Positions 23,808-32,959 of a DNA stretch of 64,000 bases are shown in pieces. Source of the DNA: Anaerovibrio lipolyticus (GTDB taxonomy: Bacteria; Bacillota; Negativicutes; Selenomonadales; Selenomonadaceae); contig NZ_JADYTY010000001.1 of the NCBI RefSeq assembly GCF_021531495.1, positions 186,001 through 250,000 on the forward strand, in the 5' to 3' direction. The translations under genes were made by a program, and so were the position numbers. Below the pieces are notes generated by a model, which saw only the letters and a list, made by a program, of their open reading frames with translations, was not told the DNA's origin and made no database searches. Numbering within the stretch: the first letter of the stretch is position 1; every line of letters begins with the position of its first letter.

Positions 23808-23820
23808 ATTATCGGATGTA
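23808..23820. repeat. 13-bp direct repeat near integrase, copy 2
   Basis: Exact copy of 23694-23706 in the same orientation. The prophage-host junction probably lies near here, since the next gene is chromosomal lysS; the partner att site would be left of the window. Confidence 0.5.
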
Positions 23821-23854
23821 ATTTTAAGAGCTAAATCTACAACACAATATACAA

Positions 23855-23896
23855 AACACTCTAATTACAGTAGCATTGTACCATAATTAGAGTGTT
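23855..23896. terminator. Bidirectional terminator between int and lysS
   Basis: A perfect 13-bp stem AACACTCTAATTA / TAATTAGAGTGTT with a 16-base loop, T-rich on the right and A-rich on the left, lies between the convergent genes int and lysS. A further hairpin CCCGCA/TGCGGG is at 23919-23939. Confidence 0.65.
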
Positions 23897-23951
23897 TATT
23901 GTCAATTATTCGCAGTCCCCGCAACTATAAGCTGCGGGATTGCATATTATT

Positions 23952-25883
23952 TTAATACAGCTTTGCGCCGGCTGGGATGCGATCAGATACCATTAACAGA
24001 TTCAGAGCTTCCTCGTCATCCTCCTGATGAACAGCACTTATGATCATACCACAGGAGTCAATGCCCATCATCTTTCTTGGAGGCAGGTTAACAATAGCAA
24101 TCAAAGTCTTACCGACCAGCTCCTCTGGTTCATAATACTGATGAATACCGCTGAGGATAACTCTGTCATTGTCAGTACCATCATCCAAAGTAAACTTCAA
24201 CAGCTTCTTGGACTTTGGTACAGCCTCACAGGCCTTAACCTTAACAGCACGGAAATCCGACTTAGAGAATGTCTCAAAGTCTACGCATTCCTCAAACAGA
24301 GGCTCAATCTGAACCTTGGAGAAATCAATCTTTTCCTCAACCTTTGCTGGTGAATTTGCATGCAGGTTCTTCTTACCCTCACCAGCCAATGGTTTCATGG
24401 TTGGGAACAGCAATACATCACGAATGGATGCACTGTCAGTCAAGAACATTACCAGACGGTCAATACCGATTCCAAGACCACCCGTTGGTGGCAAACCATA
24501 TTCCAGAGCAGTAATGAAGTCACGATCCATTTCATGAGCTTCATCGTCACCAGCCTCACGCTGCTTCAACTGATCCAGGAAACGTCCCTCCTGATCAATT
24601 GGATCATTCAGCTCAGTAAAGCCGTTAGCCAGCTCACGTCCATAGATAAAGAACTCAAATCTATCTGTAATCATTGGGTTCTCAGGGTTGCGCTTAGCCA
24701 ATGGGGAAATCTCTGTTGGATGACCAGTAATAAAGGTTGGCTGAATCAGAGTCTCCTCAACCTTTTCCTCAAAGGCTGCGTTGAGAATACCGCCAATACC
24801 GAAACGCTCCTCATAAGGTACACCAATTTCAGTAGCCATAGCTCTTGCTTCCTCAACAGTCTGACAGCTAAGGAAATCCTTGCCAGTTGCTTCCTTAACA
24901 GCATCATTCATGCTGATGCGCTTTACATTGGCTAAATCAATGTGAGTACCCTGATAATCAAATTCAGTTGTACCAAGAACCTTGTTGGCTGCATTCAATA
25001 CAAGGCCTTCAGTAATATCCATCAGATCAGTATAATCCGCATAAGCCTGATAAAGCTCAATAGTTGTAAACTCTGGGTTGTGACGGACATCCATACCCTC
25101 ATTACGGAATACGCGGCCCATTTCATAGACACGCTCCATGCCACCAACAATCAGACGCTTCAGATTCAGCTCTGTAGCGATACGCAGGTACATATCGAGA
25201 TCCAGAGTATTGTGATGGGTAATAAATGGACGAGCCGCAGCACCGCCAGCAATAGTGCCCAATACAGGAGTCTCTACCTCAATATAATCCCTCTCATCTA
25301 GATACTCACGGATGGACTTCATAATATTGGTTCTAGCAACAAAGGTATTCATAACCTCTGGATTCATAATCAAATCAACATAACGCTGACGATAACGAAT
25401 CTCTGTATCAGTCAAGCCGTGGAACTTCTCTGGCAATGGACGCAGAGACTTGGACAGCATATCAAAGTCGTCAACACGGACGGTAATCTCTCCACGACGA
25501 GTACGGAATACATGTCCCTTAACACCAATAATATCACCAATATCCAGTAGCTTAAACTGAGAATACTTTTCCTCACCCAAAACATCCAGCTTAAAATAAA
25601 TCTGAATGCGACCGCTGCGATCCATCAATACGGAGAAGCTTGCCTTACCATGACCACGAATAGCCATCAGACGGCCAGCAATGGTAATTTCCTCGGAGCT
25701 TTCCTCCTCACCTTCCAGATGACCAAACTGCTCCAGTACATCCTTAGCATGATGAGAAACCTCAAAGCGATGGCCAAAAGGAGCCACCCCCTTAGCCTCA
25801 AAGGCAGCCAGTTTATCCCGGCGAACCTTCATCAATTCATTCATATCCTGCTCAACAGGTCTATTTTCCTTGTTTTCTGACAC
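23952..25883 (-). CDS. lysS: Class II lysyl-tRNA synthetase with C-terminal tRNA-binding domain
   Basis: 643 residues, GTG start behind AGGAG. An OB-fold anticodon domain covers about 60-170; motif 2 lies in [17 protein letters not shown] and motif 3 in [16 protein letters not shown] near residue 480. LysS enzymes usually end at about 490-500 residues; here a linker and a further roughly 110-residue domain follow ([20 protein letters not shown], then [20 protein letters not shown]), which has the Trbp111/EMAPII-type tRNA-binding OB fold normally seen on MetRS. The enzyme charges tRNA-Lys. It is downstream of greA by 16 bases, so greA-lysS is an operon. Confidence 0.93.
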   Translation of the reverse strand: MSENKENRPVEQDMNELMKVRRDKLAAFEAKGVAPFGHRFEVSHHAKDVLEQFGHLEGEEESSEEITIAGRLMAIRGHGKASFSVLMDRSGRIQIYFKLDVLGEEKYSQFKLLDIGDIIGVKGHVFRTRRGEITVRVDDFDMLSKSLRPLPEKFHGLTDTEIRYRQRYVDLIMNPEVMNTFVARTNIMKSIREYLDERDYIEVETPVLGTIAGGAAARPFITHHNTLDLDMYLRIATELNLKRLIVGGMERVYEMGRVFRNEGMDVRHNPEFTTIELYQAYADYTDLMDITEGLVLNAANKVLGTTEFDYQGTHIDLANVKRISMNDAVKEATGKDFLSCQTVEEARAMATEIGVPYEERFGIGGILNAAFEEKVEETLIQPTFITGHPTEISPLAKRNPENPMITDRFEFFIYGRELANGFTELNDPIDQEGRFLDQLKQREAGDDEAHEMDRDFITALEYGLPPTGGLGIGIDRLVMFLTDSASIRDVLLFPTMKPLAGEGKKNLHANSPAKVEEKIDFSKVQIEPLFEECVDFETFSKSDFRAVKVKACEAVPKSKKLLKFTLDDGTDNDRVILSGIHQYYEPEELVGKTLIAIVNLPPRKMMGIDSCGMIISAVHQEDDEEALNLLMVSDRIPAGAKLY

Positions 25884-25899
25884 TTAAATCTATCTCCTA

Positions 25900-26373
25900 T
25901 TAGTTCTTAATTTCCATTATCTGATACTGGATAACATTCTCGCCTACCACAACATCCACTACAGAGCCTACAGGCTGACCCATAATAGCCAAGCCTACTG
26001 GAGACTCATTGGAAATTTTGCCGTTATCAGGATCGGCCTCAGTAGCACCAACCAGCATGTAGGTATCAACCTCATCAAATTCAATATCCTTCAATACAAC
26101 CTGCGCACCAAGGGATACAGTATTGCTATCTGCACTAGCCTCAATAATCTTGGAGTTGCGGATGCTTTCCTCCAGCTCTAAGATTTCGCCCTCCAGGAAT
26201 GCCTGCTCATTCTTGGCATCATCATACTCGGAGTTCTCTGACAAATCGCCCAAAGCAATGGCTGCTTTCAGACGTGCAGCAACCTCCTGTCTTCTCTCGC
26301 CTTTCAAAAAATCCAGTTTTTCCTGCAGCTTTTTCAGACCATCAGCTGTCAATAATACACGTTTATCTGCCAT
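25900..26373 (-). CDS. greA: Transcription elongation factor GreA
   Basis: 157 residues from ATG 26373 (AGGAG ten bases ahead); an in-frame ATG at 26394 lies before that ribosome site. The N-terminal coiled coil holds LTADGLKKLQEKLDFLKGER and the acidic tip LSENSEYDDAKNEQAFLEGE, whose Asp/Glu residues stimulate cleavage of backtracked RNA by RNA polymerase; the C-terminal FKBP-like domain ends with PVGLAIMGQPVGSVVDVVV. Length and order are typical. It is co-transcribed with lysS, a pairing common in Firmicutes. Confidence 0.95.
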   Translation of the reverse strand: MADKRVLLTADGLKKLQEKLDFLKGERRQEVAARLKAAIALGDLSENSEYDDAKNEQAFLEGEILELEESIRNSKIIEASADSNTVSLGAQVVLKDIEFDEVDTYMLVGATEADPDNGKISNESPVGLAIMGQPVGSVVDVVVGENVIQYQIMEIKN

Positions 26374-26441
26374 ATCGTCAAAACTCCTTTTCATATATTG
26401 TTATGGGCAAAGCCCATACTTTTCATAAGTCACACTGTACT

Positions 26442-26470
26442 ATTATATTAATTTTTTAGTATATTGTCAA
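26442..26470 (-). promoter_or_regulatory. greA-lysS promoter
   Basis: TTGACA (26465-26470) and TATAAT (26442-26447) with a 17-base spacer, full consensus. A 7-bp hairpin TATGGGC/GCCCATA (26402-26418) lies in the leader shortly before the greA ribosome site. Confidence 0.8.
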
Positions 26471-26499
26471 TGTGTCAACCTTGGCTCAGCTGGCAAGCT

Positions 26500-26541
26500 A
26501 AAAAAATGGAGTCAATCTGCCATAGGGCAAACTGACTCCAT
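26500..26541 (-). terminator. sepF terminator
   Basis: Leftward RNA forms a stem ATGGAGTCA..TTTGCC / GGCA..TTGACTCCAT and ends in six T's (26500-26506). Confidence 0.85.
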
Positions 26542-26554
26542 GCCTATCATTTTA

Positions 26555-27070
26555 TTAGAATTTTACTGGTGCAGCATCAGGCGCTACGCTCTTAACCTCG
26601 TTAATTTCCACGCAGTCAGGTACATACAATACCATAGTAGCTGTGATACGACGTACATCACCATCCTGCACATAGCAAACGCCATTGAGGAAATCACAAA
26701 TACGACGCTGCTCAGCCAATTCTACTCGCTCATAGTTTACGATTGCGGAGCGCTTGGACTTGAGTGCATCTGCAATCTCAGATACACTATCAAAATTCTG
26801 AGGAGTGTAAATCTGAATCCGCATATCCTGCTCCTTGTTGTTGACAACCAGCTTCATGTTTTGACGATTCATAGCTGCCTTAGCAAATGGATTAGTATCA
26901 ACACTGTTAACATTGATGCTCTCCCCACCTACAACCTGCTGGCTGTTAACGGACTGTGTCTGCTGGCCAGCAGATGCTACAGCATCCTCTGCCTTAGCAT
27001 ATCCATCATCAAAAATAACCTCTTCATCTACAGGTGCTAAAAAATTCTTAAGCTTTTCAAGTATCTCCAC
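26555..27070 (-). CDS. sepF: Cell division protein SepF
   Basis: About 171 residues with a GTG start at 27070, eight bases after GGAGGCGGAG; it then opens MEILEKLKNFLAPVDEE, the amphipathic membrane-targeting helix of SepF. A low-complexity linker (ASAGQQTQSVNSQQVVGG) leads to the C-terminal SepF domain, with MRIQIYTPQNFDSVSEIADA and CDFLNGVCYVQDGDVRRIT. SepF polymerises into rings, links FtsZ to the membrane and is typical of Firmicutes and relatives. It stands alone here with its own terminator. Confidence 0.9.
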   Translation of the reverse strand: MEILEKLKNFLAPVDEEVIFDDGYAKAEDAVASAGQQTQSVNSQQVVGGESINVNSVDTNPFAKAAMNRQNMKLVVNNKEQDMRIQIYTPQNFDSVSEIADALKSKRSAIVNYERVELAEQRRICDFLNGVCYVQDGDVRRITATMVLYVPDCVEINEVKSVAPDAAPVKF

Positions 27071-27240
27071 AATCTCCGCCTCCAAATAAGTCCCATATCC
27101 CTACGGCTTTCATCCAAAAATAATTTTTACGCTGTTCAAGGGTTACTTGTATTATCATATATTATTTCAGCATGCTACTATTGTACATGATAATTCAATA
27201 AATAGCAATAGAGATTAAAGACCTATTTTATATATTTCAA

Positions 27241-29058
27241 TTATTTTCTTGCATTTTTGCTAGCACGGCCACGAGTGGTTCTGTCCAGGATAGCCTTGCG
27301 GAGACGAATGCTTTCAGGAGTAACCTCTACCAATTCGTCCTGATTGATGTACTCAATAGCCTGCTCCAAGCTGAGAATACGAGGAGGAACAAGACGAATT
27401 GCCTCATCAGATGCAGAAGTACGCATATTGGATACATGCTTAGCCTTACATGGATTAATATCAATATCCATCTCACGGGAGTTCTCACCCACAATCATGC
27501 CCTCATATACAGCCTGACCAGGAGAGATAAACATAGTACCACGGTCCTGCAAGGAAAAGATACCATAACCAGTGGTCTCACCCTGCTCAAAGGCTACAAG
27601 AGAACCACGAGCACGGCCTGGAATATCTCCCTTATAAGGTACATAACCAGCAAAGGTATGGTTCATAATACCATTACCCTTAGTATTAGTCAAAAGCTCA
27701 GAACGGAAACCAATCAAGCCACGAGCAGGAATCAGGAATTCCATGCGCATATAACCAGAAACCTCAGTCATATTGGACAGCTCTGCCTTGCGGGTACCCA
27801 GAGACATCATGACAGTACCCTGATACTCCTGTGGAACCTCTATAGTCAGATTCTCCATAGGCTCGCACTTCTGACCATTAATGGTCTTGTATACAACCTC
27901 TGGCTTACCAACCTGCAGCTCATAGCCTTCACGACGCATAGTCTCAATCAAAATGGACAGATGCAACTCACCACGGCCAGAAACCTTGAATACATCAGCA
28001 CTATCAGTTTCCTCTACACGGAGAGATACATTGGTCTCAACTTCCTTGAAAAGACGATCGCGGAGATGACGGGAAGTAACAAACTGTCCCTCGCGACCAG
28101 CAAAAGGACTGGTATTTACACCAAAGGTCATGGACAGAGTCGGCTCATCAATATTAATAGTTGGCAACGCCTCTGGATTTTCTGCATCGGCAACAGTATA
28201 ACCAATGCTAACATTGCCCAAACCAGTCAAGCAAACAATCTCACCCATGGAAGCCTCTGGAACCTCTACACGGCTTAGGCCCTGATAGGTATATACCTTG
28301 CCAATCTTGGCCTTAGTCTGGCTGTCACCATCTAACAGAACAACGTTCTGGTTAGGCTTCACTTTACCACGGATAATACGGCCTACAGCAACCTTGCCTA
28401 CGTATTCATCAGCTTCCAGATTAGTAATCATCATCTGAAGAGGGCCATCTGCATCGCCCTGTGGACATGGAATCTCCTTGATAATAGTTTCCATCAATGG
28501 AGTCATATCATTATTATCATCATCCATGCTGTACTTGGCAATACCATCACGAGCAGTTGCATAGATACAAGGGAAATCCAGCTGATCGTCATCAGCATCC
28601 AAATCCATGAACAGTTCCAGAACCTCATCATAAACATCATCAACACGCTGATCAGGGCGATCAATCTTGTTAATAACAACGATAGGCTTCAGTCCCTGCT
28701 CCAAGGCCTTGCGCAGTACATACTTAGTCTGTGGCATTGGGCCCTCAAAGGCATCTACCAGCAGAACAACACCGTCTACCATGTTCAGTACACGCTCTAC
28801 CTCGCCACCGAAATCAGCATGGCCCGGGGTATCTACGATATTGATTTTGATGCCATTATACATAATAGCAGTATTCTTGGAAAGAATTGTGATACCACGC
28901 TCACGCTCCAGGTCACCGGAATCCATTACGCGCTCGGCAACCTGCTCATTAGAACGGAAAATGTGGCTCTGCTGCAGCATGGCATCTACCAAAGTAGTTT
29001 TACCGTGGTCTACATGGGCAATAATCGCAATATTTCTCAAATTCTCGTTTGTACTCAT
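27241..29058 (-). CDS. typA: Ribosome-associated GTPase TypA/BipA
   Basis: 605 residues from ATG 29058 (GGAGG 12 bases ahead), matching the usual family start. G1 is [10 protein letters not shown] near residue 13, G3 [15 protein letters not shown]4 NKIDRPDQR. Translation-factor domains 2 and EF-G-like III/V follow, and the BipA-specific C-terminus begins near [15 protein letters not shown]. It acts on the ribosome, in 50S assembly and under cold or stress conditions. Transcription begins at a consensus promoter 78 bases upstream, and an intrinsic terminator sits inside that leader. Confidence 0.95.
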   Translation of the reverse strand: MSTNENLRNIAIIAHVDHGKTTLVDAMLQQSHIFRSNEQVAERVMDSGDLERERGITILSKNTAIMYNGIKINIVDTPGHADFGGEVERVLNMVDGVVLLVDAFEGPMPQTKYVLRKALEQGLKPIVVINKIDRPDQRVDDVYDEVLELFMDLDADDDQLDFPCIYATARDGIAKYSMDDDNNDMTPLMETIIKEIPCPQGDADGPLQMMITNLEADEYVGKVAVGRIIRGKVKPNQNVVLLDGDSQTKAKIGKVYTYQGLSRVEVPEASMGEIVCLTGLGNVSIGYTVADAENPEALPTINIDEPTLSMTFGVNTSPFAGREGQFVTSRHLRDRLFKEVETNVSLRVEETDSADVFKVSGRGELHLSILIETMRREGYELQVGKPEVVYKTINGQKCEPMENLTIEVPQEYQGTVMMSLGTRKAELSNMTEVSGYMRMEFLIPARGLIGFRSELLTNTKGNGIMNHTFAGYVPYKGDIPGRARGSLVAFEQGETTGYGIFSLQDRGTMFISPGQAVYEGMIVGENSREMDIDINPCKAKHVSNMRTSASDEAIRLVPPRILSLEQAIEYINQDELVEVTPESIRLRKAILDRTTRGRASKNARK

Positions 29059-29084
29059 TGGTTTTTCAATTCCTCCCATTAATG

Positions 29085-29112
29085 CAAACAAAAGGGGAGT
29101 CACCTACTCCCC
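29085..29112 (-). terminator. Intrinsic terminator inside the typA leader
   Basis: GGGGAGT/ACTCCCC (29094-29112, 7 bp, 5-base loop) is followed by TTTTGTTTG (29085-29093) on the minus strand, downstream of the typA promoter and 27 bases before its start codon. The string ATTAATGGG occurs on both sides of it. Confidence 0.7.
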
Positions 29113-29142
29113 ATTAATAACACATTCTGTAATAACATAACA

Positions 29143-29171
29143 ATTATATGCTAGTATTTCACCACTGTCAA
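29143..29171 (-). promoter_or_regulatory. typA promoter
   Basis: Perfect TTGACA (29166-29171) and TATAAT (29143-29148) with 17-base spacing. Confidence 0.85.
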
Positions 29172-29254
29172 TTATTTTCATAAGAAAACACCAAATTTTG
29201 AGTACCTTATGAGTAGTTTTGACACTGTTTTCATCATATCATGATTTACTACAA

Positions 29255-29312
29255 TAAAAATATGATGACATATACATAGTACAGCAACTGCTCTCTATGT
29301 ATATGCCATCAT
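29255..29312 (-). terminator. aspA terminator
   Basis: An 18-bp stem (ATGATGGCATATACATAG with its complement, one G-T pair) at 29262-29312 is followed by TATTTTTATT on the minus strand. Confidence 0.85.
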
Positions 29313-29348
29313 GTAAAAATCACAAATTCAAAATCCTACATTATTAAT

Positions 29349-30740
29349 TTATTTGCCAGTAATACCTGGTGTGGTCATGGACATAGGAGCCATAATCTCA
29401 TCCAGCTTCTCCTGAGTCATAATTCCCTTTTCCAGAATTATCTCTTTAATAGGACGGCCGGAATTATATGCTTCCTTAGCCAGCATAGCAGAGGTTTCAT
29501 AGCCGATATGAGGCAGCAAAGCGGTAACAACGCCTACGCTGACATCAACCCAATGCTGACACTGCTCTCTATTGGCCTGCAAATCCTTCAACAGCTTATC
29601 AACAAAGCCATTTACTGCATTGGTCAGGAACTTCATGGAGTTAAAGAGATTGAAGGCAATAACCGGCTCCATAACATTCAGCTCGAACTGGCCATTTTCT
29701 ACACCCAGGGAAACAGCCAAATCATTGCCAATAACCTGATAGCAGGTCTGGTTCAAAACCTCAGCAATAACAGGGTTTACCTTGCCTGGCATAATGGAAG
29801 AACCTGGCTGGCGCATAGGTAACTTCAATTCGTAGAAGCCATCTCTTGGTCCAGAAGCCATCAAGCGGAAGTCATTGGCCATCTTAATAAGTACCAAAGC
29901 GGTATTCTTCATGGCAGCAGATACATCAGCAAAGCCATCGGTGTTGTTGGTCATATCAATGAGATTCTCTGCTTCCTGCCACTGCTCCCCAGTTACCTTT
30001 TCTAATTCCTGGGCAATACAAGCCAGATAAGCAGGCTCTGCGTTAAGGCCAGTACCTACAGCCGTACCGCCCATATTGATGTACTGGAGATTGTCCAAAG
30101 CAGCTTCTATGCGACGCACCCCACGTCTAACAGCAGAAGCGTAAGATCCCATTTCCTGTCCCAGAGTAATAGGCACGGCATCCTGAAGATGTGTACGGCC
30201 CATTTTCAGGATATCCTTGTACTCCTCAGCTTTCTTATCCAGCTCTTCAGCCAGCGAAGTCAGGGCTGCAATCAGCTTTTTGCCCTTGGCTCTGAGGCAA
30301 ACCTTAATGGAGGTTGGGAAAACATCATTGGTAGACTGAGCCATATTAGCATGGTTATTTGGTGAAACAATATCATAACGTCCTCTAGCCTCACCCAGAA
30401 TCTCCAAAGCTCTGTTGCACAAAACCTCATTCATGTTCATATTGCACGAGGTACCAGCACCACCCTGAATTGGATCAACTGGGAACTGATCATGCATTTT
30501 GCCCTGGATAACTTCATCAGCAGCTTGTACAAGAGCATTGCCTATTTTCTTGTCCATTCTGCCAGTAGACATATTGCCAAGGAAGGTAGCCTTCTTTACC
30601 TGTGCCATAGCTGTAATGAAATCATCGTCCAGCTTATGACCGGTAATGGCAAAATTCTCTATAGCCCTTAAGGTTTGTACCCCATAGTAAACCTCATCTG
30701 GAACCTCTAACTCACCGAGAAAATCATGTTCCTTTCTCAT
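29349..30740 (-). CDS. aspA: Aspartate ammonia-lyase
   Basis: 463 residues from ATG 30740, preceded by a G-rich ribosome site; the longer frame to 30782 lacks one. The start RKEHDFLGELEVPDEVYYG with TLRAIENFAITG is diagnostic for AspA over fumarase C. The superfamily signature GSSIMPGKVNPV carries the catalytic serine loop near residue 320, and GRTHLQDAVPITLGQE is the second conserved block. It converts aspartate to fumarate and ammonia, feeding fumarate respiration or succinate formation in an anaerobe. It is monocistronic. Confidence 0.92.
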   Translation of the reverse strand: MRKEHDFLGELEVPDEVYYGVQTLRAIENFAITGHKLDDDFITAMAQVKKATFLGNMSTGRMDKKIGNALVQAADEVIQGKMHDQFPVDPIQGGAGTSCNMNMNEVLCNRALEILGEARGRYDIVSPNNHANMAQSTNDVFPTSIKVCLRAKGKKLIAALTSLAEELDKKAEEYKDILKMGRTHLQDAVPITLGQEMGSYASAVRRGVRRIEAALDNLQYINMGGTAVGTGLNAEPAYLACIAQELEKVTGEQWQEAENLIDMTNNTDGFADVSAAMKNTALVLIKMANDFRLMASGPRDGFYELKLPMRQPGSSIMPGKVNPVIAEVLNQTCYQVIGNDLAVSLGVENGQFELNVMEPVIAFNLFNSMKFLTNAVNGFVDKLLKDLQANREQCQHWVDVSVGVVTALLPHIGYETSAMLAKEAYNSGRPIKEIILEKGIMTQEKLDEIMAPMSMTTPGITGK

Positions 30741-31040
30741 ATTGCTCGCCCCCCCGTATTTTATTTTGTATTCTGTATACAATATTCCTGTTGACCATAA
30801 TATACCACAGAATACTCAAACAGACAAGTACTAAAAAGGCATAGTTTATATAAAAATTAATAATATTTATTATACCAAGCATTTTAATCCAAGCTTTGCA
30901 CAATATACTATCTATTGATTATTATAAAATAAATATATTTTATTTAAATGTACACTGGTTTTGGCATATAATCAGAAAATTTTCCACAAAAAAGCACCTA
31001 TGAATTAACATAAGCGCTCAAAAACAATGTTGTATGCTAG

Positions 31041-31070
31041 TAGGCCCCGCGTTGTGCGAGGCTTTTTCAT
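31041..31070 (+). terminator. Rightward terminator in the aspA-nucleoside phosphorylase gap
   Basis: GGCCCCGC...GCGAGGC followed by TTTTTC reads as a terminator only on the plus strand, although no plus-strand gene precedes it. The rest of 30741-31074 is very AT-rich and contains a TATAAT (30966-30971 region) that could start a short RNA; I see no coding frame there. Confidence 0.5.
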
Positions 31071-31074
31071 TTAT

Positions 31075-31923
31075 TTATCCTTTAGCAGATTCGGAGTTGT
31101 ATACATCTTTTAGCAGGGTTTCTTTGCGTAGTTCCTGGCAATGGCAATGCTTATCCTGGGCGGAGGTGTTACGGATGGTTTCCAGCAAAATTTCTCCTAT
31201 CATAACAGCATCGTCATAGAAGATATTGGACATATCCTCATGGGACCAGACTTTGATTCCCTCGCCGTAGTTGACAGTAAAATACAATCCCGCATAGCAG
31301 GCGCCGATTTCCCGGGCTAGATATACCTCAGGACACATGCTTTGGCCCACAATATCTGCATGTCCATTAAGCATAGCCACCTCAGCTGGACTTTCAAAAT
31401 GCCTGCCATCGGTTACAGCATAGGTTCCTCGAATAAAGACTCTACCATCAAACCGCTTGGAAACAGCCTCAATGAGAGTTTTACGCATTTCTGGGCAAAG
31501 AGCCTCCCGCATAATCAACAGATATCTGCCATCCAGCATAACATCCTTGCGGACAGACATATCCAAATAATCATCTGGCACAATAAAATCCCGTAAATCC
31601 AGCAGCTTGTTTACGGTGCCTACTCCCCCCTCGGACAGAATCCTCTTAACACCTGCTTCCCGGAACACCCAGAAAACCTGTCGAGAAGCATCACTTCTGC
31701 TGACACCGCTGCGCCAGCCGTGCATTTTCACCGTCAATACTTGCTTATCTCCTACAGAAAAGAGCCGCATAGCTGGACTTTCACCATAAGGAGTCTCAAA
31801 TCTCAGATTATCCGCAATTATCTCTACATCCTGAGCCTGAATATTGTTAGGAAAATCGCTGGAAAGCGTACCAGAACCTCCCACAATACCATATTCGGCT
31901 TTGGGTATCTTGTTATCTAACAT
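31075..31923 (-). CDS. MTAP/PNP-family nucleoside phosphorylase in the menaquinone operon
   Basis: 282 residues from ATG 31923 (GGAGG eight bases ahead). The N-terminus GIVGGSGTLSSDFP is the phosphate-binding loop of the methylthioadenosine phosphorylase branch; MHGWRSGVSRSDASRQVFWV, RGTYAVTDGRHFESPAEVAM and HADIVGQSMCPEVYLAREIG are the core MTAP segments, with YFTVNYGEGI later. The family cleaves adenine- or hypoxanthine-type nucleosides with phosphate. It overlaps the mqnC stop by 11 bases, so a role in releasing the base from aminodeoxyfutalosine or futalosine, in place of MqnB or MTAN hydrolases, is likely but inferred. Confidence 0.8.
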   Translation of the reverse strand: MLDNKIPKAEYGIVGGSGTLSSDFPNNIQAQDVEIIADNLRFETPYGESPAMRLFSVGDKQVLTVKMHGWRSGVSRSDASRQVFWVFREAGVKRILSEGGVGTVNKLLDLRDFIVPDDYLDMSVRKDVMLDGRYLLIMREALCPEMRKTLIEAVSKRFDGRVFIRGTYAVTDGRHFESPAEVAMLNGHADIVGQSMCPEVYLAREIGACYAGLYFTVNYGEGIKVWSHEDMSNIFYDDAVMIGEILLETIRNTSAQDKHCHCQELRKETLLKDVYNSESAKG

Positions 31924-32959
31924 CAGCCTTGCCTCCATATGTCTTGATTACATTGTACTCCGTATCTCGCTGAGCTGCCTGCCAGCCTGCTCCCTGAATC
32001 ATGTCCACCATTTTCTGAATAGACATATCATAGGCTGTACCGGCCGCCTTGACCACATTTTCCTCCAGCATAATACTGCCCAAATCATCTGCCCCAAAAG
32101 CCGGAGTAAGTTGTCCAATACGTTCTCCCTGAGTTACCCAAGAACCCTGAATATGAGGCACATTATCCATATAAAGTCTGGTTATAGCCAAATTTCGCAT
32201 ATAATCCCAGCCAGAGGTTTTTTCTCCTCCCAGCTCTGTATTGCCAGGCTGGAAGCTCCAAGTAATAAAGGCCCTAAAGCCTCCTGTTTTATCCTGTAGC
32301 TGACGAATACGCTCCATATGCTCCACCCGCTGAGCCATGGTTTCACCTAAGCCGATAACCATAGTTGCAGTGCTTTCCATACCGATGGAATGAGCACATT
32401 CCATGACATGGAGCCAATCCTCCGTCATAATCTTCTTGGGGCTGACCCGCTGGCGCACCTCGTCCACCAGAATCTCAGCTCCACCACCAGGCAGGCTGTC
32501 CAAACCTGCTGCCTGCAATCTTTTGAGGCAATCCAAGATAGAAATACCTGCCTGACGGGCAAAATGCTGAATTTCCGTAGCAGTAAAAGAATGAATGGTA
32601 ATCTTGAAATTTTCCTTGATAAGCCGCAGCATTTTTTCATAATACTCCAGCCCCAAATCAGGATAAAGACCACCCTGAATCATAACCTGAGTAGCCCCAG
32701 CATCTACTGCCTCTCTCACCTTGCCTAGAATTTCATCAAAGGTCAGGAGATAGGCATCCTTGCTTTCCTTGCGACGGAAAAAAGCACAGAATCTACATTC
32801 ATTAACACATACATTGGTATAGTTGATATTTCTATCTACAATAAAGGTAATTCTATCTCCAAAGCGTTTTCTAGCTTCGGCTCCTGCCAGCTGTCCTAAC
32901 TGGATAGGATCTCCATTTATCAGCAGCTGTTCTGCTTCCTTGGCATTCATTCTCATCAT
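31913..32959 (-). CDS. mqnC: Cyclic dehypoxanthine futalosine synthase (MqnC)
   Basis: 348 residues. The radical-SAM cluster motif is in VCVNECRFCAFFR (CxxxCxxC) near residue 55. Downstream blocks are ATQVMIQGGLYPDLGLEYYE, IHSFTATEIQHFAR, SLPGGGAEILVDEVRQRVSP and STATMVIGLGETMAQR, all characteristic of MqnC. It cyclises dehypoxanthine futalosine in the futalosine route to menaquinone. Start and the end of the upstream mqnE paralog overlap by 4 bases; the phosphorylase gene follows with an 11-base overlap. Confidence 0.88.
   Translation of the reverse strand: MMRMNAKEAEQLLINGDPIQLGQLAGAEARKRFGDRITFIVDRNINYTNVCVNECRFCAFFRRKESKDAYLLTFDEILGKVREAVDAGATQVMIQGGLYPDLGLEYYEKMLRLIKENFKITIHSFTATEIQHFARQAGISILDCLKRLQAAGLDSLPGGGAEILVDEVRQRVSPKKIMTEDWLHVMECAHSIGMESTATMVIGLGETMAQRVEHMERIRQLQDKTGGFRAFITWSFQPGNTELGGEKTSGWDYMRNLAITRLYMDNVPHIQGSWVTQGERIGQLTPAFGADDLGSIMLEENVVKAAGTAYDMSIQKMVDMIQGAGWQAAQRDTEYNVIKTYGGKADVR

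Noticed and set aside
23683-23951. A tRNA gene as integration target
   Set aside because: No tRNA-like sequence between int and lysS.
31137-31160. Third copy of the phage RNA element, from the string CAATGCTTATCC
   Set aside because: The match is confined to one strand segment inside a coding gene, with none of the flanking conserved strands.
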